Below are positions 16,521-24,361 of a stretch of DNA of 64,000 bases, piece by piece. The stretch is taken from assembly GCF_025685605.1 (NCBI RefSeq), contig NZ_JAGTUT010000001.1:1922001-1986000 (forward strand), given 5' to 3'. The notes beneath the pieces were generated by a model, which had not been told where the DNA came from, did no database searches, and saw only the letters and a list, made by a program, of their open reading frames with translations. Numbering within the stretch: position 1 is the first letter of the stretch; each line of letters opens with the position of its first letter. A program made the position numbers and the translations under genes. The DNA is from Granulicella arctica (GTDB taxonomy: Bacteria; Acidobacteriota; Terriglobia; Terriglobales; Acidobacteriaceae).

Positions 16521-17213
16521 TTAGAAGAGGGGTTTGCGGGCCTTTGGCTGGAGGGGAGTGTTGAGGAAATCGACCAGGGGCGTGGCTAGTTTGAAGCGGC
16601 TGACGATCTCTTTGATGAGGGTGGGACGCAGGGCCTGCTCGACGGGCAGTGTGGCGGAGACGCCCCATTGGCGGTGGAGGAGGAGGTCGATGGCGGGGTG
16701 GTCGGGCGGGAAGCCTTTCGGGGCGCGGGTGAGCTTGAGGCCGTCGAACTCGGTGAGGACGGCTTTCAGCTTCTTTGCGGCGAGGATGCTGCGGAGCTCT
16801 TTGTGGTGCTCGGCGATGTGGCGACGGATGGCGAGGAGCTGATCGCGCTCGGGCATGTAGGCACCGGCGGCGATGGTGAGCTCGGTGCCATTGATCTCGA
16901 AGTAGAAGCCGCCGCCGGAGGTCTTTTCGAGGCCGTCGCGGGCCCACCACGCCCCGGCGTTGTGCTTGTAGGGGCGCTTGTCGGGAGAGAAGCGGATGTC
17001 GCGGTAGATGCGCATGGCTACCTTCTGTGGGGGGCGGACGTGATGCGGCGCGAAGTCGAGGAGGTGCTCGTTGATCTCGGCGATGAGGGCGAGCATGGGA
17101 GCCTTCAGCTCGCGTTCGTAGAGGGGCTTGCGGTCGTTGAACCAGTTGCGGTCGTTGTTGCGCTTGAGGGCGCGGAGGAACTTCGGGGCTTCGGGGGAGA
17201 AGTGGACAGCCAT
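16521..17213 (-). CDS. DUF2461 family protein
   Basis: A 230-residue protein of the widespread DUF2461 family (TIGR02453). Typical blocks are FLRALKRNNDRNWFNDRKPLYE at the N-terminus, then MRIYRDIRFSPDKRPYK and GGGFYFEINGTELTIAAGAYMP. The family is conserved across bacteria and fungi but has no established biochemical function. Probably cytosolic: no signal or membrane segment is seen. It is followed after 7 bases by the pentapeptide-repeat gene. Confidence 0.88.
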   Translation of the reverse strand: MAVHFSPEAPKFLRALKRNNDRNWFNDRKPLYERELKAPMLALIAEINEHLLDFAPHHVRPPQKVAMRIYRDIRFSPDKRPYKHNAGAWWARDGLEKTSGGGFYFEINGTELTIAAGAYMPERDQLLAIRRHIAEHHKELRSILAAKKLKAVLTEFDGLKLTRAPKGFPPDHPAIDLLLHRQWGVSATLPVEQALRPTLIKEIVSRFKLATPLVDFLNTPLQPKARKPLF

Positions 17214-17302
17214 GCTTCAAGGGTAAACGTGACAGTGCACCGTACGAAAACGTTCGGGCATCTTATAGTTTGTCGCCATATGCGGCCTGATGAGGAGTTT
17301 CG

Positions 17303-17605
17303 ATGAAATCTACAAAGACTTTCGTTCTGCCGGTTGCGTTGCTCACGCTGTTGAGCATGGGCGTCGCCCGCGCGCAGGATACGACCACGACGCAGACGAC
17401 GGGTGCGCAGACCACCGCGCCGTTGAGCAAGGATCAGCTCAAGGCGCAGAAGAAACAGCAGAAGAAGGAAGAGAAGGCTGCAAACGCGCAGGCCAAGGCG
17501 GCCAAGAGCGAGGCTAATGCGAAGAAGGCGTCGGATAATGCGATCCAGCAGCAGGAGAAGGCTGCTCCGGGATCGACAAACACCACGGCTACGCCGCATA
17601 ACTAG
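17303..17605 (+). CDS. Small exported Lys/Ala/Gln-rich protein
   Basis: A 100-residue protein with a clear Sec signal peptide (MKSTKTFVLPVALLTLL, cut probably after ARAQ) followed by a low-complexity Thr/Gln stretch and a strongly charged KKQQKKEEKAANAQAKAAK segment, likely one helix, and a Thr/Asn tail. No enzymatic motif. GAGG-like sequence lies just before the ATG. Its stop overlaps the convergent mutY stop by four bases. Function unknown. Confidence 0.65.
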   Translation: MKSTKTFVLPVALLTLLSMGVARAQDTTTTQTTGAQTTAPLSKDQLKAQKKQQKKEEKAANAQAKAAKSEANAKKASDNAIQQQEKAAPGSTNTTATPHN

Positions 17606-18696
17606 CTCTTGTTGAGTGCTTCAAGTAGCGGCTGCGGCTGGGATCGAGGGGACATGATCTTCAGCCGCTGCAATACTTTGCGGGCGAGGCCGGTGAGGGG
17701 AAGCTGGGCTAGTTCGGCGGTGGAGGTCCAGTGGAGCATGGTTTTGCTGGCAGGGATATTGGCGCGGAGTGTGGTGTCCGTGGACTCGAAGATCTGGACG
17801 ACGTAGATGGTGTTCGTGATGGCGTGGCGTAGGCTGAGGACGGGTTCTCGTCCGATGACTGTGTCTGCCGGGAGCGGGGGTAGTTCGTACATGCCCGCCA
17901 TGAGACTGGCTTCGGCGGGGCGTTGCTCGAGGAGGACTTCGGTGATGTGTTTGCGGGTGCGGGTCTCGAGGAGATAGGCGGCCGGGAGAGTTCTGGCTTT
18001 GCCGCGGGGGGCGGTGAGGTGCTCGCCGCGGGTGATGCAGAGGTCGTAGACGGGGCATTGGAGGCAGAGCGGGCCGCGTGGGAGGCAGATGGTGGCGCCT
18101 AGCTCCATCATGGCCTGGTTATGGTCGCCTGCGGCGTTGGTGCTGTCGTCGATGAGGCGTGGCGGGACGAGGGCTGCGGCCTGCTGCTGGATGAAGGCTT
18201 TGCCTGCAGAGGTGGTGTCCTCGGGGCGGCCGGTGATGCGGAGGAGAACGCGCTCGACGTTGCCATCGACTACGGCGATGCTCTCGCCGTAGCAGATGCT
18301 GGCGATGGCGGCGCAGGTGTAGTCGCCGATGCCGGAGAGCTTGCGGAGTTCTGTGGAGGTGGTGGGGATGATGCCGTCGAGGTGCTCCGCTACGAACTGC
18401 GCAGCCTTATGCATCATGCGGGCACGGCGGTAGTAGCCGAGGCCGGACCAGGCGGCGAGGACGTCGCTCTCAGAGGCTGCGGCGAGGGCGGTGACGGTGG
18501 GGAAGCGGGTGAGGAAGTCGTGATAATGCTCGATGACGGCGGCGACGCGGGTCTGCTGGAGCATGATCTCGGAGACCCAGGTCTTGTAGGGATTGTGGAT
18601 GCCGCGCCATGGGAGCTTGCGGGCGTGCTGGGTGTACCAGGTGCTGAGGTTGTTGCGGAAGAGGAGGGTGTCGAAGGCTTTGGTGCGGGTGGGCAT
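17602..18696 (-). CDS. mutY: A/G-specific adenine glycosylase
   Basis: A 364-residue glycosylase that removes adenine mispaired with 8-oxoguanine, complementing MutM at 5734. Seen are LPWRGIHNPYKTWVSEIMLQQT with the catalytic Glu, the helix-hairpin-helix LRKLSGIGDYTCAAIASI, the catalytic Asp in VVDGNVERVL, and the [4Fe-4S] ligands C-x6-C-x2-C-x5-C in CLPRGPLCLQCPVYDLC. A NUDIX-like MutT domain for 8-oxoguanine recognition follows to the end. Full length. Identification secure. Confidence 0.96.
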   Translation of the reverse strand: MPTRTKAFDTLLFRNNLSTWYTQHARKLPWRGIHNPYKTWVSEIMLQQTRVAAVIEHYHDFLTRFPTVTALAAASESDVLAAWSGLGYYRRARMMHKAAQFVAEHLDGIIPTTSTELRKLSGIGDYTCAAIASICYGESIAVVDGNVERVLLRITGRPEDTTSAGKAFIQQQAAALVPPRLIDDSTNAAGDHNQAMMELGATICLPRGPLCLQCPVYDLCITRGEHLTAPRGKARTLPAAYLLETRTRKHITEVLLEQRPAEASLMAGMYELPPLPADTVIGREPVLSLRHAITNTIYVVQIFESTDTTLRANIPASKTMLHWTSTAELAQLPLTGLARKVLQRLKIMSPRSQPQPLLEALNKS

Positions 18697-18746
18697 TGGG
18701 GGTTAGTGTATCGGGTGCGCCTGGCTTGTTGATACGAAGCTGAGGA

Positions 18747-18813
18747 CAACCGCAGGTCCTTCGACTACGCAGGTCACGATGAGGCTGTGACCTGCTTCGC
18801 TCAGGATGGCAGT
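18747..18813. repeat. Intergenic repeat, copy 2, split by a hairpin
   Basis: CAACCGCAGGTCCTTCG at 18747-18763 repeats the copy at 14637, and CTTCGCTCAGGATGGCAG near 18795-18813 repeats its second half. Between them lies an inserted inverted repeat with arms CAGGTCAC (18770-18777) and GTGACCTG (18787-18794). It occupies most of the gap between mutY and the L,D-transpeptidase gene. Confidence 0.5.
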
Positions 18814-18851
18814 TTTTTGGTGACGAAGCGCCACAAGTAAGCAGCGGCGAG

Positions 18852-20597
18852 CTAGACGGTGTCGCCGGGCTTGGTTTTGGGGGTGATGGGCTCGGGTTTC
18901 TGGGGGTAGGGCATGCCTTTGGCGAGGGCGTCGTTGAGTTGCTGGTCGTACATGTAGATGTCGTCGAAGAAGTGGATCTGGCCGTCCTCGGCGGGGAAGG
19001 CGGTCAGGTAGAAGATGACGACGGGAAGCTGCTTCTTCAGGTTGACCTGGTTGTTGTCCTTGCCGGTGTTCATGGCGTCCTGAACCTTTTGCAGGTCCCA
19101 CTCTTCGTTGCCGGGACCCTGCTGGCCGTTGAGGACCCAGGCGGCTAGATCGTCGGGATGCTGGACGCGGACGCAGCCGTGGCTGTAGTCGCGGCGGGTG
19201 CGGGCGAAGAGGAAGGTCTCGGGTGTGGAGTGGAGGTAGATGTCGTACTGGTTCGGGAACATGAACTTGACGAGGCCAAGGGAGTTGCCGGGGCCGGGCT
19301 TCTCGCGGACCTGGACCATGGAGTGCTCGACCTGGTGGGTGGTGTACTCGGTGAGGACCTTACCCTTGTTGTCGGTGACCTCGTAGTTCTTGGCTTCGAG
19401 GTAGCCGGGCCTGGCGTTCATGTGCGGGACGAGTTCTTTCTTCGCGATCGAGACTGGGACGTTCCAGTAGGGGCGGAAGATGAGGTACTTCATCATGTGG
19501 GTGAAGACGGGGGTTTCGTGGTCGCCCTTGACCTTGCCGTCGACGACCTTCATGGTGAAGTCCATGTGGTGCTGGTCATTGAAGCCGCGCAGGAGGAACT
19601 CGGGGAGGTTCACCATGAGGCTTGGATTGAGGTAGGGGTCGGGGAGCCAGCGCCAGCGCTCGAGGGAATCCTGCAGGCTGGTGACGCGGGCGGAGAGCGG
19701 GACGTTGATGCTCTTGAGGGTGGCGGGGGTAAGCTTGCCGTCTTCGGCGATACCGTGGCGATGCTGGTAGTTCTTGACGGCATCGGAGAGGGCTTGTGAG
19801 TAGTTGGTTGGCGCTTCGCCATCGGACGGGGCGTCCCCTTCAAGCTGGAGGCGCTGCCAGAGCTGGGCCGCGGCCGGGTAGGGCTGCTTGACGCTGAGGG
19901 CCTTGGAGACGTCGGGCAGGGGCTCCGGGGTGCCCTGCTGTTTGGCGAGGTCCAGGTAGTGGACGAGGGCCTGTTCGGTCTGACGGTAGAGGTCGGAGTC
20001 GGGCTCGACGGAGGTGAGGAGTGCGGGGACGTCGGACGAGTCGACGGCCTTCTCGGTGAGGAACTGGGGCAGGTCGTACTTCTTCGACTGGGTATCGATC
20101 TCGGAGTTGAAGTGGAGGGGGCTGACGCGGCCGACGTGGAGGTCTGAGATGTAGCGCATGACGGAGATGGTCATGGCTACGTCGAAGTTCGCGATCGCTT
20201 CGGCAGGCTTGCCGTTGAGCTGCTGGATGCGGTCGGACCAGCGGGAGGCGTCGTAGTCCTCGGGGTTGAGGCCCTTTTTGTCGGCATCCTGAATGGCCTG
20301 GATGAAGGCGGTGGCCTGGGCGGTGGGCTTGCCGTCGCGGGTCCAGGCGAGCTCGAAGCCGCGGTCGTTGTAGAACTTCTGCACGAGGGGCTGATAGTCG
20401 CTGTAGTTGGGCCACTTGAGCGCGGGCAGCGTTGAGGAGGCGACGAGCGGCTGGAGGTTGGAGGCGTAGTCCGGGGTGTTGGGCTTGTGTTCGACGGTGC
20501 CGGGGGTACCGTGGCGGCTGCGGCAGCCGGTCGCGCAGATGAGCAACGCGAGGGCGAGGGCGGTGCCGGTGGAGCGGATTTTTACCTTCTTCATCAC
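18852..20597 (-). CDS. L,D-transpeptidase (YcbB-like lipoprotein)
   Basis: A 581-residue enzyme that forms 3-3 cross-links in peptidoglycan or attaches proteins to it. A lipoprotein signal ends in ATGC with Cys25. A large N-terminal scaffold domain is followed by a peptidoglycan-binding helix bundle (LSDAVKNYQHRHGIAEDGKLTPATLKSINVPL) and the catalytic domain, whose motif SHGCVRV spans 472-478 with nucleophile Cys475; HSTPETFLF supplies a conserved His. Architecture fits the long YcbB/LdtD class. It acts in the periplasm. The C-terminal Pro/Lys-rich tail carries no recognised motif. Confidence 0.9.
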   Translation of the reverse strand: MMKKVKIRSTGTALALALLICATGCRSRHGTPGTVEHKPNTPDYASNLQPLVASSTLPALKWPNYSDYQPLVQKFYNDRGFELAWTRDGKPTAQATAFIQAIQDADKKGLNPEDYDASRWSDRIQQLNGKPAEAIANFDVAMTISVMRYISDLHVGRVSPLHFNSEIDTQSKKYDLPQFLTEKAVDSSDVPALLTSVEPDSDLYRQTEQALVHYLDLAKQQGTPEPLPDVSKALSVKQPYPAAAQLWQRLQLEGDAPSDGEAPTNYSQALSDAVKNYQHRHGIAEDGKLTPATLKSINVPLSARVTSLQDSLERWRWLPDPYLNPSLMVNLPEFLLRGFNDQHHMDFTMKVVDGKVKGDHETPVFTHMMKYLIFRPYWNVPVSIAKKELVPHMNARPGYLEAKNYEVTDNKGKVLTEYTTHQVEHSMVQVREKPGPGNSLGLVKFMFPNQYDIYLHSTPETFLFARTRRDYSHGCVRVQHPDDLAAWVLNGQQGPGNEEWDLQKVQDAMNTGKDNNQVNLKKQLPVVIFYLTAFPAEDGQIHFFDDIYMYDQQLNDALAKGMPYPQKPEPITPKTKPGDTV

Positions 20598-20851
20598 GGG
20601 CTTTACCGTCCTTGGTGCTGCAACTTTGAGGCTATGGGCAGTTTAGATGCAGACGGGTGTTGTCGTCATGCAATGTGCTTCCCGAGATACGTTCTGATGC
20701 AGACAGACTGTATGCGAGGTGTTTTGCGGGGATGCTTCGGGGACTGCAGACGCGAGATCTTCGGAACTTAGAGGAGAAGGGCAACGGCCTGGGGAGTTGG
20801 GCTTTGTACAGTCCCACGCCCCCGGAGTCGGCACATAGCGCACCTGGGTGG

Positions 20852-22054
20852 TTATCGAGTGAGGGTGGGGAGGGCGGCGAGGCAGATGATGGTCTGGGTG
20901 AGAAGAATGGCGCCGGTGAGGCCGAGGAAGAGTTTGCGGTGGCGGGTTTCGAGGGCGTCGGCGAAGGTACCGCCGATGAAGGTGAAGAGGAATGGGAGCG
21001 CCCAGAGGAGCGGTGCGGAGATGGTCTGGGTGGTTGCGAGCGGGAGCAGGATCAGGACCATCAACAAGGGAGCGGTGTTGCCGAAGTAGCGTGTGCGGCG
21101 TGTACCCGCATAGAGGATGACCGCGACCAGCGTGGCGATGAGGATGGCGGCGTTGGTGGGGTCGGGCAGGAAGCGTGACGCGGCATCGAGCGAGAACCAG
21201 AAGCGCGCGCCGCCGCCGGTGAAGACGTAGCTGAAGGGCGCCGGACGGAAGCTGTAGAAGCCGAAGAGAATTGCGATGGCTCCGATGGCTGCGAAGATCG
21301 GGATCTGGATGACGGCGCTGCGGCGGTGTTCTGCCACGTAGAGCATGAAGACGACGGCGGCGACGAAGCCGACCATGGCGGCGAGCAGGTGGGCTGCGGC
21401 GGTGAGGCCGATGGCGAGGGTGAGCAGGAGGATGCGCGGCTTCCACTTGCGGCGCGGGCCCTGCATGGCGTGGGCTACGCCGATGGCGGTATAGATGAGG
21501 CCGTAGAGGCCCCACATGGCGAGGACATCGTTGTTCGGTGAGACGGCGTAGTGGAGGATGGTCGGGCAGGTGCAGTAGAGGCCGAGCGCGAGGAATCCGC
21601 CCTCGTTGCCGAAGAGTCGCCGGGCTACCCACCAGAGCCCTGCGCCGAGCCAGATGGCGAAGAGGACGAAGGGCAGGTGGAGGAGGTAGATGATGCTCGA
21701 TAGCTCGTGGCGGGCTTCCCATGTGGAGCCATTGAGGGTGCCGCCGACGTAGAGGCGATTTTCGGGCTTGCGGAACTTGTCGGATGCGAGGAGAGCGAGA
21801 CGCTGCACGGTGAGCGGAAAGCCGGCGACCCGGTAGGCGAAGGTGCCGTCCCCGTTGAAGTTGCCGCAGGTGGTGAAGTAACCGGCGAGGGGCGAGGGGC
21901 GCTCCCACATCTCGCGACCGCAGCGGGCGTAGCGATAGTCCTGCTGGGAGATCTGCTGACGGCTGATGATCCAGACGCACTCGGCCAGAAAGAAGAGGAG
22001 GAGGAGTGCGGCAAGCTGCTGGGGTCGGCCGATGTGGATGCGTGGAAGCTTCAT
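20852..22054 (-). CDS. Polytopic membrane protein, possibly GT-C glycosyltransferase-like
   Basis: A 400-residue membrane protein with about nine to eleven hydrophobic segments. After the first segment comes a long soluble loop (QQDYRYARCGREMW to GSTWEARHEL), the layout of GT-C fold glycosyltransferases and related PMT/ArnT-like proteins. I did not see a decisive catalytic motif: such enzymes normally have an acidic DxD/DE motif in that loop, and only NGDG is present. Function therefore open. It is divergent from the DUF2251 gene and has a 254-base gap before the L,D-transpeptidase gene in which nothing was recognised. Confidence 0.65.
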   Translation of the reverse strand: MKLPRIHIGRPQQLAALLLLFFLAECVWIISRQQISQQDYRYARCGREMWERPSPLAGYFTTCGNFNGDGTFAYRVAGFPLTVQRLALLASDKFRKPENRLYVGGTLNGSTWEARHELSSIIYLLHLPFVLFAIWLGAGLWWVARRLFGNEGGFLALGLYCTCPTILHYAVSPNNDVLAMWGLYGLIYTAIGVAHAMQGPRRKWKPRILLLTLAIGLTAAAHLLAAMVGFVAAVVFMLYVAEHRRSAVIQIPIFAAIGAIAILFGFYSFRPAPFSYVFTGGGARFWFSLDAASRFLPDPTNAAILIATLVAVILYAGTRRTRYFGNTAPLLMVLILLPLATTQTISAPLLWALPFLFTFIGGTFADALETRHRKLFLGLTGAILLTQTIICLAALPTLTR

Positions 22055-22140
22055 GCGGGGTGTTGTGCGCCTCGTGCTGCTGCGATGCGGGGCGCGATGG
22101 CAACCCTTGCCTTCGAGTGTATCGTGAGGGAAGAGGTGTT

Positions 22141-22578
22141 ATGGAGTCGCTTACATTTGTGCCGGGCCGTGCGTTTTTGTCATCAAATTCGAGCGCCGTT
22201 CCGTGGACCGTAGTTTTTGAAGACGAGGGTGTGGCGGGCTATTTCTATGCGTGCGATCGTTCGCAGGAGACGCAGGAGAACAGCATCATGGACGCGATGC
22301 TGATCTACAACGTAGCCGCACTGGCGAAGAGCGATGCGGAGCTGGAACGGCCTGAGCCGGAGCGGATCGCAAGCGTCGCCTGGTCGCGCAATGGTCAGCA
22401 GGCGGTGCTGTATCTCGATGGCACGGCGCAGGCGCTGTTCGATTTTCAAGGCCGATGCGGGTACTGCCGGATGGACTTCCCCAACTTCATGGAGGAGGGC
22501 GAGACGTGGCGGAAGGCGACCCATGCGTGGAGCGATGGGGCGCTGGCGCGATTTGAGTCAGAGCTTTACGGCGGATAG
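22141..22578 (+). CDS. DUF2251 family protein
   Basis: A 145-residue soluble protein with the block FVPGRAFLSSN, then VVFEDEGVAGYFYACDR and VAWSRNGQQAVLYLDGTAQALFDF, which I recognise as the DUF2251 pattern. A CGYC pair lies near residue 103. No function is known. The ATG at 22141 was chosen because GAAGAGG lies just upstream; an open frame continues further 5' without a better start. It is monocistronic between two divergent or convergent minus-strand genes. Confidence 0.7.
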   Translation: MESLTFVPGRAFLSSNSSAVPWTVVFEDEGVAGYFYACDRSQETQENSIMDAMLIYNVAALAKSDAELERPEPERIASVAWSRNGQQAVLYLDGTAQALFDFQGRCGYCRMDFPNFMEEGETWRKATHAWSDGALARFESELYGG

Positions 22579-22593
22579 GTGAGCCAGCTACGA

Positions 22594-23010
22594 CTATCGC
22601 CAGGCAGGACGTTCTGACTTGCTGGCAAAGTGATCAATGGCCGCCAGAAAGCCGATCACGAGCAACCAGATGGAGTAGATCGCCGAGATCGCTACGATGT
22701 CTCTCTGGAAGAAGGTAGAGAAGTTGCGGACTGCGCTATGGATTGCCAGGAAGTCGTAGGTGCCGTAGATGGCTCCTGCGATGGCGAGAATTCGCAGCCA
22801 GGGGCGTACTTGTGGCACGGTCCAGTAGGTTGCAGCAGCGGCGAGGAAAAGAAGCCCGATGAGCAGGCTCCCGCTGATAGCTGTAAAGACTTGAGCAAGG
22901 GTGGCGTGGGCGACGCGGAACATGTTTGCGAAGCAATACGCAAAGTAGAAATAAAGGCAGGCCTCCAGCAATATGGCGGTGGCAACGATGGTGGGTAGTT
23001 TGGCCTTCAT
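22594..23010 (-). CDS. Small four-helix membrane protein of unknown function
   Basis: A 138-residue protein with four evident membrane segments: residues 9-30, 41-62, 70-90 and 107-127. No catalytic or binding motif was recognised. The layout resembles many small integral membrane proteins such as DoxX-like or MAPEG-like proteins, but no family could be assigned. It lies 15 bases downstream of the LysM gene on the same strand and may be cotranscribed with it. Confidence 0.6.
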   Translation of the reverse strand: MKAKLPTIVATAILLEACLYFYFAYCFANMFRVAHATLAQVFTAISGSLLIGLLFLAAAATYWTVPQVRPWLRILAIAGAIYGTYDFLAIHSAVRNFSTFFQRDIVAISAIYSIWLLVIGFLAAIDHFASKSERPAWR

Positions 23011-23025
23011 TTGCGCGTGGATCCT

Positions 23026-24069
23026 TTAGTGAGCATAGCGGAGCATGGGGGCAGCAGCACCAGCAACCGGTGCTGCTGCACGGAGGAGAGCCATTCCCTG
23101 ACCAAGCGCTTCTGCTGCTGCTGCAAACGAGAGTGGACTCTCAACGGTTCCTGCTCCGAGAGTGCCGATGTCTTTCGCGATGTCGGCGACGACGATGACC
23201 CCAGCAAGGACAACAAGGCCTACTCCGGCTACCTTGACCCAGTGGGTTACATGAACCGGGTGAGGCTCAGGCTCTTTAGGGCTCACGCGGGCGGTCACGA
23301 GAAATTCGTAGCCGAGTACGCCCGCAAACTCGAAGCCCCCGCGGACGATTTTGCACTCACGGCCCTTATTTGTGTATTTGATGGTGCTCGGAGGGATGAC
23401 CGAGGTTTCGGAGCTAGCGAGAACCTGGTCGCCTGACTTGAAGGTCGATCCGATGGTCATCGAGATCTCGGCGCTTTTACCATCACCTGCGATCTTCCAG
23501 CCTGGCTTGGAGAAGAGTCCTGTCAGGGCTCCGTCAGCCTCTTTCTTGTACTCGCCCTCGATCCCTTCCTTGGTGAACGTCAATCCACCTGTGATGACGC
23601 CCTCCTTCTGCACCGTTAGTTCGCCGACGAAGCTAAGTTTGTAGTTAATGTTACCGATGGTCTCGTCAGCGACTACGCGATTTACCTCGTATTTGAACTG
23701 CGGGAACAATACGGGCCGAGCGGGTTGGAAGGGGCCGCTCTTTGTGGAGGCTGGCAAGGTGTTGGAGGGCGCATGCTGGGCCGGGATGGGCGGCGTCGTG
23801 GGGGCTGGATGCTCGAGCGCTGTTGGATGCTGTGGTGCGGATGGCTGTGGTGCCGTAACGGTTCCGTGGAGGGTTTTGTGGATACTCTGGCGGGCGGTGG
23901 GAATGACCAGGTCCATGCCGGCAAGGATGGGGCGACCACGCTTGAGGTGGTTGGCCTCGCTGATGCCCTGCCAGAGATCGCCGCGGCCATAGGCGTGCAC
24001 GGAGATCTTCCAGAGGCTGTCACCGCGACGGACGCGGTAGCGGGAGAACTTCGGAAGGGTCTGGCTCAT
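23026..24069 (-). CDS. LysM-domain protein
   Basis: A 347-residue protein beginning with a LysM domain (YRVRRGDSLWKISVHAYGRGDLWQ, then LAGMDLVIP; residues about 11-58) that would bind peptidoglycan or chitin-like glycans. A Pro/Ala/Thr-rich linker follows, then a beta-rich region of about 130 residues with GGLTFTKEGIEGEYKK and ISMTIGSTFKSGDQVL, and a hydrophobic Ala/Gly-rich C-terminal segment near 270-300. There is no Sec signal at the N-terminus, so topology is unclear. Possibly a phage-tail-like or secretion-associated LysM protein, but no such neighbour genes are present. Confidence 0.65.
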   Translation of the reverse strand: MSQTLPKFSRYRVRRGDSLWKISVHAYGRGDLWQGISEANHLKRGRPILAGMDLVIPTARQSIHKTLHGTVTAPQPSAPQHPTALEHPAPTTPPIPAQHAPSNTLPASTKSGPFQPARPVLFPQFKYEVNRVVADETIGNINYKLSFVGELTVQKEGVITGGLTFTKEGIEGEYKKEADGALTGLFSKPGWKIAGDGKSAEISMTIGSTFKSGDQVLASSETSVIPPSTIKYTNKGRECKIVRGGFEFAGVLGYEFLVTARVSPKEPEPHPVHVTHWVKVAGVGLVVLAGVIVVADIAKDIGTLGAGTVESPLSFAAAAEALGQGMALLRAAAPVAGAAAPMLRYAH

Positions 24070-24361
24070 GCTCTATCACCGTTAGCGGAAGGATGGTGTG
24101 TGGCTATCTTCGATGGCGGGTTGTCGTTGGCACACAGTTCGCCGTGTGGCTCAAGGTATCGCCGTGGTCGGCTGGTGTCAACCTCAGGGTGTGGACGCCC
24201 TGCGGCGATAAAACCAGCATGGTGAATCGTACTCTACGGGGCTGAATGGGAGAGAAAACCTCAATGCGCGTGGCCTCGTGTCGCGCGGGTCTGCTGGTGG
24301 GCCGATGGTATAGTTGACCCAACTTTCATCAATTCTGTGTACCGCGAGCGCCAAGAAAACT

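Noticed and set aside
20643..22103. 486-residue Arg/Pro/His-rich frame on the minus strand
   Set aside because: Overlaps the membrane protein gene in another frame; composition is typical of out-of-frame high-GC DNA.
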